Shown piece after piece: positions 26,896 to 37,200 of a stretch of DNA of 61,310 nt; within the stretch, counting starts at the first letter, position 1; each line of letters begins with the position of its first letter. The stretch lies in NCBI GenBank assembly GCA_902536065.1, contig CACAVZ010000007.1, positions 1 through 61,310 of the forward strand, given 5' to 3'. A model generated the notes under the pieces. The model searched no databases, was not told where the DNA came from, and worked only from the letters and a program-made list of their open reading frames with translations. Source of the stretch: an uncultured Synechococcaceae cyanobacterium (GTDB lineage: Bacteria; Cyanobacteriota; Cyanobacteriia; PCC-6307; Cyanobiaceae). A program made the position numbers and the translations under genes.

Positions 26896-27741
26896 ATGAG
26901 CAAACAAGTTGCATATTTAGGTCCTAAAGGAACATACGCAGAAAAAGCAGCTAATATACTAACAAAGCTTGCCAATTTTCAGTCACCTATATTTGTACCA
27001 TGTAATGGGTTATATTCGGTTATTAAATCACTAGCCTACAACAATTGTGATGCTGCAGTAGTTCCTATTGAAAATTCTGTAGAAGGTGGAGTTACAGCCA
27101 CCCTTGATGCCCTTTGGAAATTTCCTGACATATTTATCAATAAAGCAATCGTTTTACCGATAAAACATGCGTTAATTAGTGATGGAGAACTCTCAATCAT
27201 TTCAGAAGTGTTGTCCCATCCTCAAGCATTAGCTCAATGTTCAGAATGGCTATCTGAAAATCTTCCAAATGCGATACCTCTCCCAACTAATTCAACATCG
27301 GAAGCTGTCAATATGGTTAAAGGGAGTAAATTTAGAGCAGCTATTGGTTCAAAATCATTAATTCAAATTGAAGGACTTAAAGAATTAGCCTTCCCTATCA
27401 ATGATTTACCAGGTAATTGCACTAGATTTGTCTTGTTAAGCAAAGAATCAAATTCTGATTTAGCTAATATAGCCAGTTTTGCTTTTTCATTAATCTCAAA
27501 CAAGCCTGGAGCTTTACTTCAGGCGTTAAATTATATCGCAGAATTTGGATTTAATATGAGTAAAATAGAGTCAAGACCATCTAAAAGAGAGTTAGGCGAA
27601 TACATAATATATATTGATTTAGAAATAAGTTATGACGATAGTATTGAAAAATTTATTAATTTAAAAAATCATCTTAAACCCCTTTGTAAAAACTTTGTAG
27701 ATTTTGGTAATTATTTTTCTGATAATATTGAATTAGATTAA
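26896..27741 (+). CDS. pheA: Prephenate dehydratase
   Basis: Converts prephenate to phenylpyruvate in phenylalanine synthesis; 281 residues, monofunctional (no chorismate mutase domain). The catalytic domain opens with VAYLGPKGTYAEKAA and includes VVPIENSVEGGV and NCTRFVLLS. The C-terminal ACT domain (about 195-275) has the Phe-binding GALLQAL and ESRPSK motifs, so feedback inhibition by phenylalanine is likely. One base separates its stop from the convergent methyltransferase gene. Confidence 0.95.
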   Translation: MSKQVAYLGPKGTYAEKAANILTKLANFQSPIFVPCNGLYSVIKSLAYNNCDAAVVPIENSVEGGVTATLDALWKFPDIFINKAIVLPIKHALISDGELSIISEVLSHPQALAQCSEWLSENLPNAIPLPTNSTSEAVNMVKGSKFRAAIGSKSLIQIEGLKELAFPINDLPGNCTRFVLLSKESNSDLANIASFAFSLISNKPGALLQALNYIAEFGFNMSKIESRPSKRELGEYIIYIDLEISYDDSIEKFINLKNHLKPLCKNFVDFGNYFSDNIELD

Positions 27742-27742
27742 T

Positions 27743-28678
27743 TCAACCTCTACATTTATAAACTCCAAACTCCATTAAACCTTTTCTAAATGCCCAATTC
27801 ATAAGAAGTATTGTTGGGATTTCTCTGATTGACTTAACAATCGCTAAAGGACCAAGTGACAGAATTGCAGAAGGCCTTCTAATACCCTCAATAATAGAGT
27901 CATACCATGAAGGATTGGTATAAAAATTCCAATTTTCAAAGATAACTTTGCCTGCACTATATTTCGTATTTCCAAGAATTTTACCAAATTCATTGATGCT
28001 GATGAAATTAGGATGAACCCACTGTTCAAGTAATTGTTTTAGAACCAGCTTCTCAAAAAAAGATGGGGGGTAAGCTCTAAGATCTCTTGAATTCCAATCA
28101 GCTAAAGCTAAAAATCCTCCAGGCCGCAAAGTTCTCATAATTTCATCTGCAAACTTAGTTTTATCACTCATGTGTGCACCCGCCTCAACACTCCAAACAG
28201 CATCAAATGATCCATCTTCAAATTTTAAATCCAATGCATCCATAACTTGGAAGTTGCAATTCATTCCAAAAGGAGTAAGTTCTCTCGCTCTATTTACTTG
28301 AGCAGGACTTATTGTAATTCCAGTAACATTAAACCCATAATATTCTGCAAGGATCCTAGAACTACCACCTATTCCGCAACCTACATCAAGAATTCTGGAA
28401 CCTTTTGGCAATTTATCTAAGCCACTCCACTTAACTAATTCATGTACAAAATTGACCTTAGCCTTCCTAAAGTCAATATTCTTTCCTCCTGAGGGATAAA
28501 AGCCTAAATGTATATGCTCTCCCCACAATCTCTCCAGTAATTTATCATTAGTCCAAGCATCATATGCAGATGCAACTGTCCCTGAAGAAATATATTTTCG
28601 AGCGTTAATTCTCCAAACTATAAATAAAGCAAAAAGGCATAAAACTATCAAAAAAAAAGGTAAGAGTAATTCAAGCAT
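27743..28678 (-). CDS. SAM-dependent methyltransferase, likely MPBQ/MSBQ methyltransferase (tocopherol/plastoquinone)
   Basis: A 311-residue membrane-anchored methyltransferase. A hydrophobic N-terminal helix (about 3-23) precedes VASAYDAWTNDKLLERLWGE and the SAM-binding motif ILDVGCGIGGSSRIL (96-110), then ITISPAQVNRA and WSVEAGAHM. This layout closely resembles cyanobacterial Sll0418-type 2-methyl-6-phytylbenzoquinol methyltransferase. A gamma-tocopherol methyltransferase paralogue is the main alternative. It directly abuts the Lon-domain gene upstream (stop and start adjacent), so the two are probably co-translated. Confidence 0.8.
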   Translation of the reverse strand: MLELLLPFFLIVLCLFALFIVWRINARKYISSGTVASAYDAWTNDKLLERLWGEHIHLGFYPSGGKNIDFRKAKVNFVHELVKWSGLDKLPKGSRILDVGCGIGGSSRILAEYYGFNVTGITISPAQVNRARELTPFGMNCNFQVMDALDLKFEDGSFDAVWSVEAGAHMSDKTKFADEIMRTLRPGGFLALADWNSRDLRAYPPSFFEKLVLKQLLEQWVHPNFISINEFGKILGNTKYSAGKVIFENWNFYTNPSWYDSIIEGIRRPSAILSLGPLAIVKSIREIPTILLMNWAFRKGLMEFGVYKCRG

Positions 28679-29335
28679 TTAATTTTCTTTTGTATCAGGA
28701 AAACTTTCTTTCAATGCTGTTCTTGCTGCAAGTTGTTTTCTAGTATTATCAAGCATTTCATATTCTCTTAGCAAACGAGTAAAAGTATTTTTTTCTTCTA
28801 GAAGTCTTTGCTGTTCATCCGACACAGCGCCACCTAAATGAGCCCCTATCCAAAATGATAAATCCATAGGATTATTAGGTAATTTATCGGGAAAGTTTTT
28901 CTTGGTATTAGTCAATTTACTCGTTAAATTAATAACATCCTTAAGTGCTTCTATGACTAAATCTCTTTGAGAATCCAAATTTTGAAGGTCATCAACATTA
29001 TCATCATTAATCCAACTTACCATCGCTGAATAAAATGGAGTTGAACGAATGATTTCTAAGACCTGAAATCTTTGCTGTCCAAGAGTAATAATATTACTTC
29101 TACCATCTTCTGCAGTTTGATGTTTTATTATTTGGGCGCAGCAGCCAACTTTCGCCATACTCTTAGAACTAGGATCCCATTTTATTACTCCAAACATAGA
29201 ATCAGCTTCTAGTACGGATTGAAGCATGATTTTGTATCTTGATTCAAAAATATGTAAAGGCAATACCTCTTGTGGGAAAAGGACTACTTCTGGCAAAGGA
29301 AATAAAGGTAATTCCCTTACTGAGAGCTCTCCCAT
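28679..29335 (-). CDS. Lon substrate-binding (LON N-terminal) domain protein
   Basis: A 218-residue stand-alone LON domain, with no ATPase or protease domain. The start ELPLFPLPEVVLFPQEVLPLHIFE is the standard motif of the family (PF02190 type). Such proteins occur widely in cyanobacteria; their role, possibly substrate recognition or adaptor, is not established. It lies 56 bases after rpsJ on the same strand and abuts the methyltransferase gene, so it may ride on the str operon transcript. Confidence 0.85.
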   Translation of the reverse strand: MGELSVRELPLFPLPEVVLFPQEVLPLHIFESRYKIMLQSVLEADSMFGVIKWDPSSKSMAKVGCCAQIIKHQTAEDGRSNIITLGQQRFQVLEIIRSTPFYSAMVSWINDDNVDDLQNLDSQRDLVIEALKDVINLTSKLTNTKKNFPDKLPNNPMDLSFWIGAHLGGAVSDEQQRLLEEKNTFTRLLREYEMLDNTRKQLAARTALKESFPDTKEN

Positions 29336-29391
29336 ATAAACCTCACTAATATTTATTAATATTAATCAATTTATGTCGTTTTCGGGATTTA

Positions 29392-29712
29392 TTAAAGTTT
29401 AACTTCTATATCTACACCACTTGGTAGATCCAATTTCATTAAAGCATCTATAGTTTTTGCTGAAGGGCTATAAATATCAATTATTCTTCTATGAGTTCTT
29501 GTTTCGAAATGCTCCCTTGAATCTTTGTCAACATGAGGTGACCTTAAGACACAATAAATTTTCCTTTTTGTTGGCAAAGGTATTGGACCTATTGCTGAAG
29601 CTGAAGTAGTATCTGCAGTCTGGATTATCTTATCACAAGATAAATCCAACATCCTTCTATCGAATGCTTTTAGTCTTATTCTTATTTTTTGTTGTGCAAT
29701 TGTTGCAGTCAT
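29392..29712 (-). CDS. rpsJ: 30S ribosomal protein S10
   Basis: S10/NusE, a 30S head protein that also takes part in antitermination with NusB; 106 residues. [18 protein letters not shown], the [10 protein letters not shown] loop and [16 protein letters not shown] are diagnostic. In cyanobacteria rpsJ follows tuf at the end of the str operon instead of heading the S10 operon, as seen here (99-base gap). Confidence 0.97.
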   Translation of the reverse strand: MTATIAQQKIRIRLKAFDRRMLDLSCDKIIQTADTTSASAIGPIPLPTKRKIYCVLRSPHVDKDSREHFETRTHRRIIDIYSPSAKTIDALMKLDLPSGVDIEVKL

Positions 29713-29811
29713 AATTTCAATTTAACTTGTAAAGTAGGGTCATTTTTAAAAACAACCCTAATACAACTATTAATAATAAGTTATTGAGGTTGAAATCTTA
29801 AAATTCAAAGA

Positions 29812-31011
29812 TTATTTGAGAATTTTAGAAACAACTCCAGCACCAATAGTACGTCCACCTTCACGAATTGCGAATCGCATACCTTGTTCGATAGCAACTG
29901 GACAGATTAATTCGCCAGTCATCTTGATTCTGTCTCCAGGCATAACCATTTCAACATTAGATCCATCATCAGAGGTAAATGCTGTAATTTGACCTGTCAC
30001 ATCAGTTGTCCTGATATAAAACTGAGGTCTATATCCTGCGAAGAAAGGAGTATGCCTTCCGCCCTCCTCTTTTTTAAGAACGTAAACTTCTCCTTCAAAC
30101 TTAGTATGAGGAGTAATGGATCCTTTCTTAACAAGTACCATTCCTCTCTCAATATCTTCTTTCTGAACACCACGTAAAAGTAAACCCACATTATCTCCCG
30201 CCATACCTTCATCAAGAAGCTTACGGAACATTTCAACGCCAGTAACAGTTGTTAATCTAGTATCTCTGATTCCAACTATTTCAACTTCTTCTCCAACCTT
30301 AACTTTACCTCTCTCAATTCTTCCAGTAGCTACTGTTCCTCTACCAGTAATTGAGAAAACATCTTCAACTGCCATTAAAAAAGGTTTATCAACTTCTCTT
30401 TCTGGCTCAGGAATGCTAGCATCAACTGCTTTCATTAATTCTTCAATTTTTGATTCCCAAGTAGAATCACCTTCAAGAGCTTTTAAACCTGAAACTTGAA
30501 CTATAGGGATATCGTCTCCTGGGAAGTCATAACTATCTAATAATTCTCTAATCTCCATTTCAACAAGTTCAATAATTTCTTCATCATCTACCATATCGCA
30601 CTTATTTAGAGCAACTACAAGAGCAGGTACTCCAACCTGTTTTGCTAGAAGAATATGCTCTTTTGTTTGCGCCATAGGACCGTCTGTAGCTGCGCAAACT
30701 AGAATAGCTCCGTCCATTTGGGCGGCACCAGTAATCATGTTTTTTACATAATCAGCATGCCCTGGGCAATCAACATGAGCATAATGTCTGCCTTCTGTTT
30801 CATATTCGACGTGTGCAGTATTAATAGTTATGCCACGCTCTCTTTCCTCAGGAGCACCATCTATGTCTCCATAGTCTTGAGCTTGAGCTTGACCTTTTTT
30901 TGCTAATACATTTGTAATAGCAGCAGTAAGTGTTGTTTTTCCATGATCAACATGGCCAATAGTACCTATGTTGACATGTGGTTTGTTTCTTTCGAACTTC
31001 TCGCGAGCCAT
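29812..31011 (-). CDS. tuf: Elongation factor Tu
   Basis: GTPase delivering aminoacyl-tRNA to the ribosome; 399 residues. The P-loop is GHVDHGKTT (19-27), followed by the switch I region [13 protein letters not shown]3 [12 protein letters not shown] and G4 NKCD, then the two beta-barrel domains ending [14 protein letters not shown]. The position after fusA (43-base gap) is the standard str operon arrangement. Confidence 0.99.
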   Translation of the reverse strand: MAREKFERNKPHVNIGTIGHVDHGKTTLTAAITNVLAKKGQAQAQDYGDIDGAPEERERGITINTAHVEYETEGRHYAHVDCPGHADYVKNMITGAAQMDGAILVCAATDGPMAQTKEHILLAKQVGVPALVVALNKCDMVDDEEIIELVEMEIRELLDSYDFPGDDIPIVQVSGLKALEGDSTWESKIEELMKAVDASIPEPEREVDKPFLMAVEDVFSITGRGTVATGRIERGKVKVGEEVEIVGIRDTRLTTVTGVEMFRKLLDEGMAGDNVGLLLRGVQKEDIERGMVLVKKGSITPHTKFEGEVYVLKKEEGGRHTPFFAGYRPQFYIRTTDVTGQITAFTSDDGSNVEMVMPGDRIKMTGELICPVAIEQGMRFAIREGGRTIGAGVVSKILK

Positions 31012-31054
31012 TGTGAATTAAAGAATCGAGGGTTTAAGTGTTTTAGTTTAGAGA

Positions 31055-33130
31055 TCAGGAGTTGCCCTGATTCTTGGAAATGATAGCTTCAGCAACATTA
31101 CGAGGAACTTCCTCATAGTTTGCGAACTCCATTGAAAATATACCCCGACCTTGAGTCATTGATCGGAGTTGGGTGGCATAACCGAACATTTCGGCTAAGG
31201 GCACTTTGGCCTGTACCTTAGACAATCCATCATCAACAGATTGTCCTTCTACTTGACCTCTTCTGGAAGAGAGATCACCAATTACAGATCCAAGAAAGTC
31301 GTCAGGACTTTCGACCTCAACTTTCATCATAGGCTCTAATAGGACAGGATTGCATTTTTTAACCCCGTCTTTAAAAGCCATGGAACCTGCAATTTTGAAG
31401 GCCATTTCAGATGAGTCTACATCGTGGAATGAACCATCGACTAGTGTTACTTTTACATCAATGAGTGGATAACCGGCAAGAACACCAGATTCACAGGTTT
31501 CTTTCATCCCATTAGATGCTGGGCCAATATACTCTTTTGGTACAGCTCCACCAACAATTTTGTTGACAAATTCAAAACCTTTACCAACTTCTGCAGGTTC
31601 CATTTCAATTATTACATGACCATATTGACCTTTTCCTCCAGTCTGCCTTGCATATTTACCTTCACCTTTAGAACTAGACCTAATGGTTTCTCTATATGAA
31701 ACCTGAGGGGCTCCAATATTAGCTTCAACTTTAAATTCCCTTAGCATCCTGTCAACAAGAATTTCTAAGTGCAACTCACCCATACCTGCAATTACAGTTT
31801 GGTTTGTCTCAGGATCTGTACTTACCCTAAAGGTTGGATCCTCTTCCGACAAAGCAGTTAATGCTTTTGATAGTTTTTCCATATCCCCTTTAGTTTTCGG
31901 CTCAACAGCTACTGATATAACTGGTTCAGGGATAAACAATGTCTCCAAAACTATTGGATCTTCTGTGTTACACAAAGTGTCACCAGTTGTTGTGTTCTTA
32001 AGACCTAATACAGCACCTAAATCCCCAGCTCTCAATTCATCAACCTCCTCTCTTTCATCAGCCTTAAGAATCACTAATCTAGAAATTCTCTCTTTAGCAT
32101 CCTTAGTAGAATTCATTACATAGCTACCCTTTGAAAGAACACCTGAATACATTCTTACAAAAGTTAATTTTCCGTAGGGATCTGACATCACTTTGAACGC
32201 TAATGCACTGAAAGGAGCATTATCATCTGAAGGTCTAACGTCTTCTTTGCCACTTGGCAAAACACCTTGTATTGGTTTTACGTCAACTGGAGCTGGCAAG
32301 TAATCAACTACAGCGTCTAATACAAGTTGTACGCCTTTATTTTTAAAAGCTGAACCACATAATACTGGAACCAATCCATGTTTTAAAACACCTTCCCTAA
32401 TACCTTTTTTGAGTTGTTCTTCAGATAATTCTCCAGTTTCAAGAAATATTTCTATTAACTCTTCATCATTTTCTGCAACACTTTCCATTAACTTAAGTCT
32501 CCAATCAGCAGCTTCCTCCTCCATGTCAGATGGAATTGGTGCCTCTTCAATATCAGTACCTAAATCATTTTTGTAAAGGTAGGCTTTGTTGGCTACTAAA
32601 TCAATAATTCCTGTTAGATCACCTTCAGCCCCAATAGGTAACTGGATTGGAAGTGCATTTGCCTTTAATCTTTCTTTAATTTGCTTATTAACCTTTAAAA
32701 AATCCGCACCAGTTCTGTCCATTTTATTAACAAAAACCATTCTTGGAACAGAATATCTATCTGCTTGACGCCAAACCGTTTCGGATTGAGGCTGCACTCC
32801 ACCAACTGCACAAAATACAGCTATGACTCCATCCAACACACGCATTGATCTTTCGACTTCAATAGTAAAGTCAACGTGTCCAGGCGTATCAATAATATTA
32901 ATCCTATGATCTTGCCAACTAGTAGAAATTGCAGCAGCAGTAATAGTAATTCCTCTTTCTCTTTCTTGAGCCATCCAATCTGTTACTGCAGCACCATCAT
33001 GAACCTCTCCTATCTTATGAACTACACCTGAATAAAACAAAATTCTTTCAGTAGTTGTTGTCTTACCTGCATCAATATGAGCGGCTATACCTATGTTCCT
33101 TACTCGTTCTAGGGGAAAGTCGCGTGCCAA
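31055..33130 (-). CDS. fusA: Elongation factor G
   Basis: Translocase GTPase; 691 residues. The P-loop [10 protein letters not shown] (17-26), [17 protein letters not shown] and NKMD motifs are all present, followed by domains II-V, including the domain IV region [11 protein letters not shown] and the C-terminal [16 protein letters not shown]. It lies in the str operon between rpsG and tuf. Length and motifs are ordinary. Confidence 0.99.
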   Translation of the reverse strand: MARDFPLERVRNIGIAAHIDAGKTTTTERILFYSGVVHKIGEVHDGAAVTDWMAQERERGITITAAAISTSWQDHRINIIDTPGHVDFTIEVERSMRVLDGVIAVFCAVGGVQPQSETVWRQADRYSVPRMVFVNKMDRTGADFLKVNKQIKERLKANALPIQLPIGAEGDLTGIIDLVANKAYLYKNDLGTDIEEAPIPSDMEEEAADWRLKLMESVAENDEELIEIFLETGELSEEQLKKGIREGVLKHGLVPVLCGSAFKNKGVQLVLDAVVDYLPAPVDVKPIQGVLPSGKEDVRPSDDNAPFSALAFKVMSDPYGKLTFVRMYSGVLSKGSYVMNSTKDAKERISRLVILKADEREEVDELRAGDLGAVLGLKNTTTGDTLCNTEDPIVLETLFIPEPVISVAVEPKTKGDMEKLSKALTALSEEDPTFRVSTDPETNQTVIAGMGELHLEILVDRMLREFKVEANIGAPQVSYRETIRSSSKGEGKYARQTGGKGQYGHVIIEMEPAEVGKGFEFVNKIVGGAVPKEYIGPASNGMKETCESGVLAGYPLIDVKVTLVDGSFHDVDSSEMAFKIAGSMAFKDGVKKCNPVLLEPMMKVEVESPDDFLGSVIGDLSSRRGQVEGQSVDDGLSKVQAKVPLAEMFGYATQLRSMTQGRGIFSMEFANYEEVPRNVAEAIISKNQGNS

Positions 33131-33227
33131 TTTTAAAGCTCCAAATGAAATAATTTTTGATAAGTATAGTTCACACTAAAAGTAAACTTTTATAATAATA
33201 AACTACTTGAGTACCATTTTGACGAAA

Positions 33228-33698
33228 TTAATATCTGTAATGTGCAAAAGCCTTATTAGCTTCAGCCATTTTATGAGTGTCTTCTCTTTTTTTAACCGCA
33301 CTACCTGTTTCATTTGCTGCATCCATTAACTCACCAGCAAGTTTTTGGGACATACTTTTGCCATTTCTCGCACGTGAAAATGTAACAAGCCACCTTAATG
33401 CCATTGCTGTACCCCTCTCTTGACGAACTTCCATAGGTACTTGATAAGTTGCACCACCGACTCTTCTGGCTCTTACCTCGACAAGGGGGGTAGCATTTTT
33501 AACAGCTGTTTCAAATAATTCAACAGCATTACCGCCAGTTCTCTCACTTATTAAAGAAAAAGCATCAGATAATATTCTTTGAGCAGTGGATTTTTTACCA
33601 TGTTTCATCAATCGAGAAATCATCATTGAAGCAAGACGACTATTAAATTGAGGATCTGGAAGAACTGGTCTTTTTACTGCAGCATTACGACGTGACAT
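33228..33698 (-). CDS. rpsG: 30S ribosomal protein S7
   Basis: Primary 16S rRNA-binding protein of the 30S head; 156 residues. [29 protein letters not shown] and the [14 protein letters not shown] motif are diagnostic. S7 is the translational repressor of the str operon in E. coli; whether this holds here is not shown. It lies 26 bases downstream of rpsL. Confidence 0.98.
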   Translation of the reverse strand: MSRRNAAVKRPVLPDPQFNSRLASMMISRLMKHGKKSTAQRILSDAFSLISERTGGNAVELFETAVKNATPLVEVRARRVGGATYQVPMEVRQERGTAMALRWLVTFSRARNGKSMSQKLAGELMDAANETGSAVKKREDTHKMAEANKAFAHYRY

Positions 33699-33724
33699 GT
33701 TTTAAAAAAGGTACTGTTTACAAA

Positions 33725-34099
33725 TTAATCTTTTGGAGCTTTTGCTCCATACTTAGATCTGGATTGACGTCTGTCTTTGACTCCAGCTGTATCTAAAGTT
33801 CCTCTAATTATATGATATCTAACTCCTGGTAAATCCTTAACTCTTCCACCCCTAAGTAGTACTACAGAGTGTTCTTGTAAATTATGTCCGATTCCAGGGA
33901 TATAAGCCGTTACTTCGAAACCAGAAGTTAATCTAACCCTCGCAACTTTTCTCAAGGCTGAATTAGGCTTCTTTGGTGTTGATGTATAGACTCTTGTACA
34001 TACCCCTCTTCTCTCAGGGCAAGCTTTTAATGCAGGAGATTTTGTTTTCTTTGTCAGACGCTTTCTTTCTGAACCTACTAATTGTGAGATGGTGGGCAT
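33725..34099 (-). CDS. rpsL: 30S ribosomal protein S12
   Basis: Decoding-centre protein; 124 residues. The conserved [17 protein letters not shown] and [17 protein letters not shown] segments are present, with the lysines ([14 protein letters not shown]) that in other bacteria define streptomycin-sensitive S12. It is the first gene of the str operon, with a candidate promoter at 34171-34196. Confidence 0.98.
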   Translation of the reverse strand: MPTISQLVGSERKRLTKKTKSPALKACPERRGVCTRVYTSTPKKPNSALRKVARVRLTSGFEVTAYIPGIGHNLQEHSVVLLRGGRVKDLPGVRYHIIRGTLDTAGVKDRRQSRSKYGAKAPKD

Positions 34100-34170
34100 C
34101 TATTAAAACTTAGATAAAAATAAACATTTAACCATCATAACCTTTTAAGAGCACTTACTAAAAGTTTTTA

Positions 34171-34196
34171 ATTATATTTTTTTTTAAATTTGTCAA
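34171..34196 (-). promoter_or_regulatory. Candidate sigma-70-type promoter of the str operon
   Basis: On the minus strand a perfect TTGACA (34196-34191) and a perfect TATAAT (34176-34171) lie upstream of rpsL. The 14-base spacer is shorter than the usual 17, so the TATAAT may act with a different or no -35 element. It predicts a start around 34164 and a leader of about 65 bases. Confidence 0.45.
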
Positions 34197-34252
34197 ATTA
34201 AAATTATTTGGTAAATATTCATTATCTTTAGATTTATTTTCATATTTATTTT

Positions 34253-34258
34253 TATAAT
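34253..34258 (+). promoter_or_regulatory. Candidate -10 element of glsF
   Basis: TATAAT on the plus strand, 38 bases before the glsF ATG, within the 196-base divergent rpsL-glsF gap. No -35 match is evident at the right distance. An NtcA-like site was looked for and not accepted. Confidence 0.4.
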
Positions 34259-34295
34259 AGAAATACATTAATTACTAAATAGCATTAAATAATCC

Positions 34296-37200
34296 ATGGG
34301 AGAGAGTATCAAAAGAATCGTTGGCCCATATCAAGATAGTTATTCTCCAAATGGAATAATTGGGGAGAAAGATGCGTGTGGAGTTGGTTTCATAGCAAAT
34401 GTTGAAGGTATAGAAAGCAACTGGATCCTTAAACAATCTCTAAAGGGCCTCAACTGCATGGAACATAGAGGGGGTTGTGGAGGAGATAGTGACTCAGGAG
34501 ATGGAGCAGGAATTTTATGTTCAATTCCGTGGGGATATTTAGAAGATAAAATTAATCAAAAAAATACTCTTGAATTTAATAGAGGTTTAGGCATGGTTTT
34601 TATGCCTAATAAAAAAGAAAAAATTGAAATATGTAAATCAATATGTGATGAAGAAGCAGAAAAATTAAAAGTCAACAAAACATCTTGGAGAACAGTACCT
34701 GTTAATAATGAAATCTTAGGTCCTTTAGCTAAAGCAAATTCTCCATTCATCTGTCAGTGGATTTTATATGTAGCTAAAAAAGATCATAAGGATGTTGAAA
34801 GGCTTTTATTTCAATTAAGGAAAAGAATTGAGAAAAAAATAAGAGAAACTTTCAAAAACGATGTTGGCGATTGTGAATTTTATTTTGCTTCACTAAGTTC
34901 TCAAACTGTTGTTTATAAAGGTATGGTTCGCTCAGAAATATTATCCGAGTTTTATCAAGATTTAAAAGAAGAGAGTTTTAAAGTTTCATTTTCTGTATAT
35001 CATCGTAGATTTAGTACTAATACACTTCCAAAATGGCCACTAGCTCAGCCCATGAGATTTTTAGGTCATAATGGCGAAATAAATACTCTCTTAGGCAATA
35101 TTAATTGGGCTAAAGCTTCAGAAACACATATAGATGATTTTTGGGGAGAGTTATCTAATGAAATTAAGCCCATTGTAGATGTAAACAAAAGTGATTCATC
35201 AAATCTTGATGCAACCCTTGAAATCAATATTCGTTCAGGCCAGCCCATTACTGACTCATTATTAAAACTTGTTCCTGAAGCATTTAGAGATCAACCAGAA
35301 CTTGAGGAGAGAGAGTACATAAAAGCTTTTTATGAATATTCTGCAAGCCTACAAGAAGCTTGGGATGGTCCAGCACTCCTTGTATTTGCTGATGGAAATT
35401 TTGTCGGAGCAACGCTTGATAGAAATGGCCTAAGACCAGCAAGATATTCAATCACAGACGATGGTTTTGTAATAATGGGTTCTGAAACAGGAGTAGTAGA
35501 TCTTGAAGAAGAAAGAATAATAGAAAAAGGTCGATTAGGACCGGGACAAATGTTGGCAGTTGATTTTCATCAGCATAGAATCCTAAGAAATTGGGAAGTA
35601 AAATCTGAGGCAGCTCAAAGGCATGATTATAAAGATCTTCTTAGTAATAGAACTATAAAAATTGAAAATAATGAATGGGTTAAAGACTGCAAACTAAAAG
35701 ACCTTGAGTTGTTACAACAACAAACTGCATACGGGTTTTCAGCTGAGGATAATGATCTTATTTTAGATTCAATGGCTTTATTAGCTAAAGAGCCTACTTA
35801 TTGCATGGGCGACGACATCCCATTAGCAGTTCTTTCATCTAAGCCACATATTTTATACGACTACTTTAAGCAAAGATTTGCGCAAGTTACTAATCCTCCT
35901 ATTGACCCTCTGAGAGAAAAACTTGTAATGAGTTTAGAGATGCATCTAGGAGAAAGATGTACACCATTTGAAATTAAAGATGCTAAACCTTTTATTCATT
36001 TACAAAGTCCGATTCTAAATGAGGAAGAACTAATTTCCATCAAAAAATCAAAAATTAAATCTCAGACAATTTCAAGTTTGTTTGATTTAGAGGAAGGTAT
36101 TCAAGGCTTAGAGAACCAATTAGAACTAATCTGTAAACAGAGTGAGCTGTCTATAAAAGAGGGTTGCTCTTTAATTATCATTTCTGATAAGGGAATTAAT
36201 CCTAAAAAGACTTTCATACCTCCTTTACTTGCTGTTGGAGCAATTCATCATTATCTTCTTAAAAAAGAAATCAGGCTAAAAGCTTCTCTAATAATTGAGA
36301 CCGGTCAATGTTGGAGCACACATCACTTAGCTTGTTTAATTGGATATGGAGCAAGTGCAGTTTGCCCTTGGTTGACCTTCGAAGCAGGTAGACACTGGTT
36401 AAAACATCCAAAAACACAAAAACTCATTGATAGCAAAAAAATAAATCCATTAACAATAGTTGATGTTCAAAAAAATATTAAAAAAGCTTTAGAAGACGGG
36501 CTAAGAAAAATTCTCTCAAAAATAGGCATTTCACTTTTATCTAGTTACCATGGTGCACAAATTTTTGAAGCTGTAGGCCTTGGATCTGACTTAATAAAAA
36601 TTGCTTTTGATGGTACAACAAGTCGTATCGCTGGCATAACATTAAAAGAATTAACTAATGAAACACTTTCAATACATACGAAAGCCTATCCAGAGATTGA
36701 TTTAAAGAAATTAGAATTTTTAGGATTTGTACAATTTAGAAATAATGGAGAATATCATTCCAATAACCCGGAGATGTCAAAAGTTTTACACTCAGCTGTT
36801 AAACAAGGGCCAGGATACGATCATTTTGAAACTTACAAAAAACTTATTAGTAATAGACCGACAACATCTCTTAGAGATTTACTAACAATTAATTCAAAAA
36901 GAAAAAGCATTCCATTAAAGGAAGTTGAAAGTGTTGAATCAATTTGCAATAGGTTCTGCACTGGAGGAATGAGTTTAGGTGCTTTATCCAGAGAAGCGCA
37001 TGAAGTTTTAGCAGTTGCTATGAATAGAATTGGTGGAAAAAGTAATAGTGGAGAAGGGGGAGAAGATCCAGCTCGTTTCAATGTTTTAAATGATATCGAT
37101 GAAAATACTCAGTCAGCGACGTTACCATTTATTAAAGGCTTAAAGAATGGAGATACTGCATGCTCCGCTATTAAACAAATAGCATCAGGAAGATTTGGAG

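Noticed and set aside
34211-34224. Possible NtcA site upstream of glsF (GTA-N8-TTA)
   Set aside because: Only one half-site matches the GTA-N8-TAC consensus and the distance to the TATAAT at 34253 is several bases too long. AT-rich sequence gives such partial matches readily.
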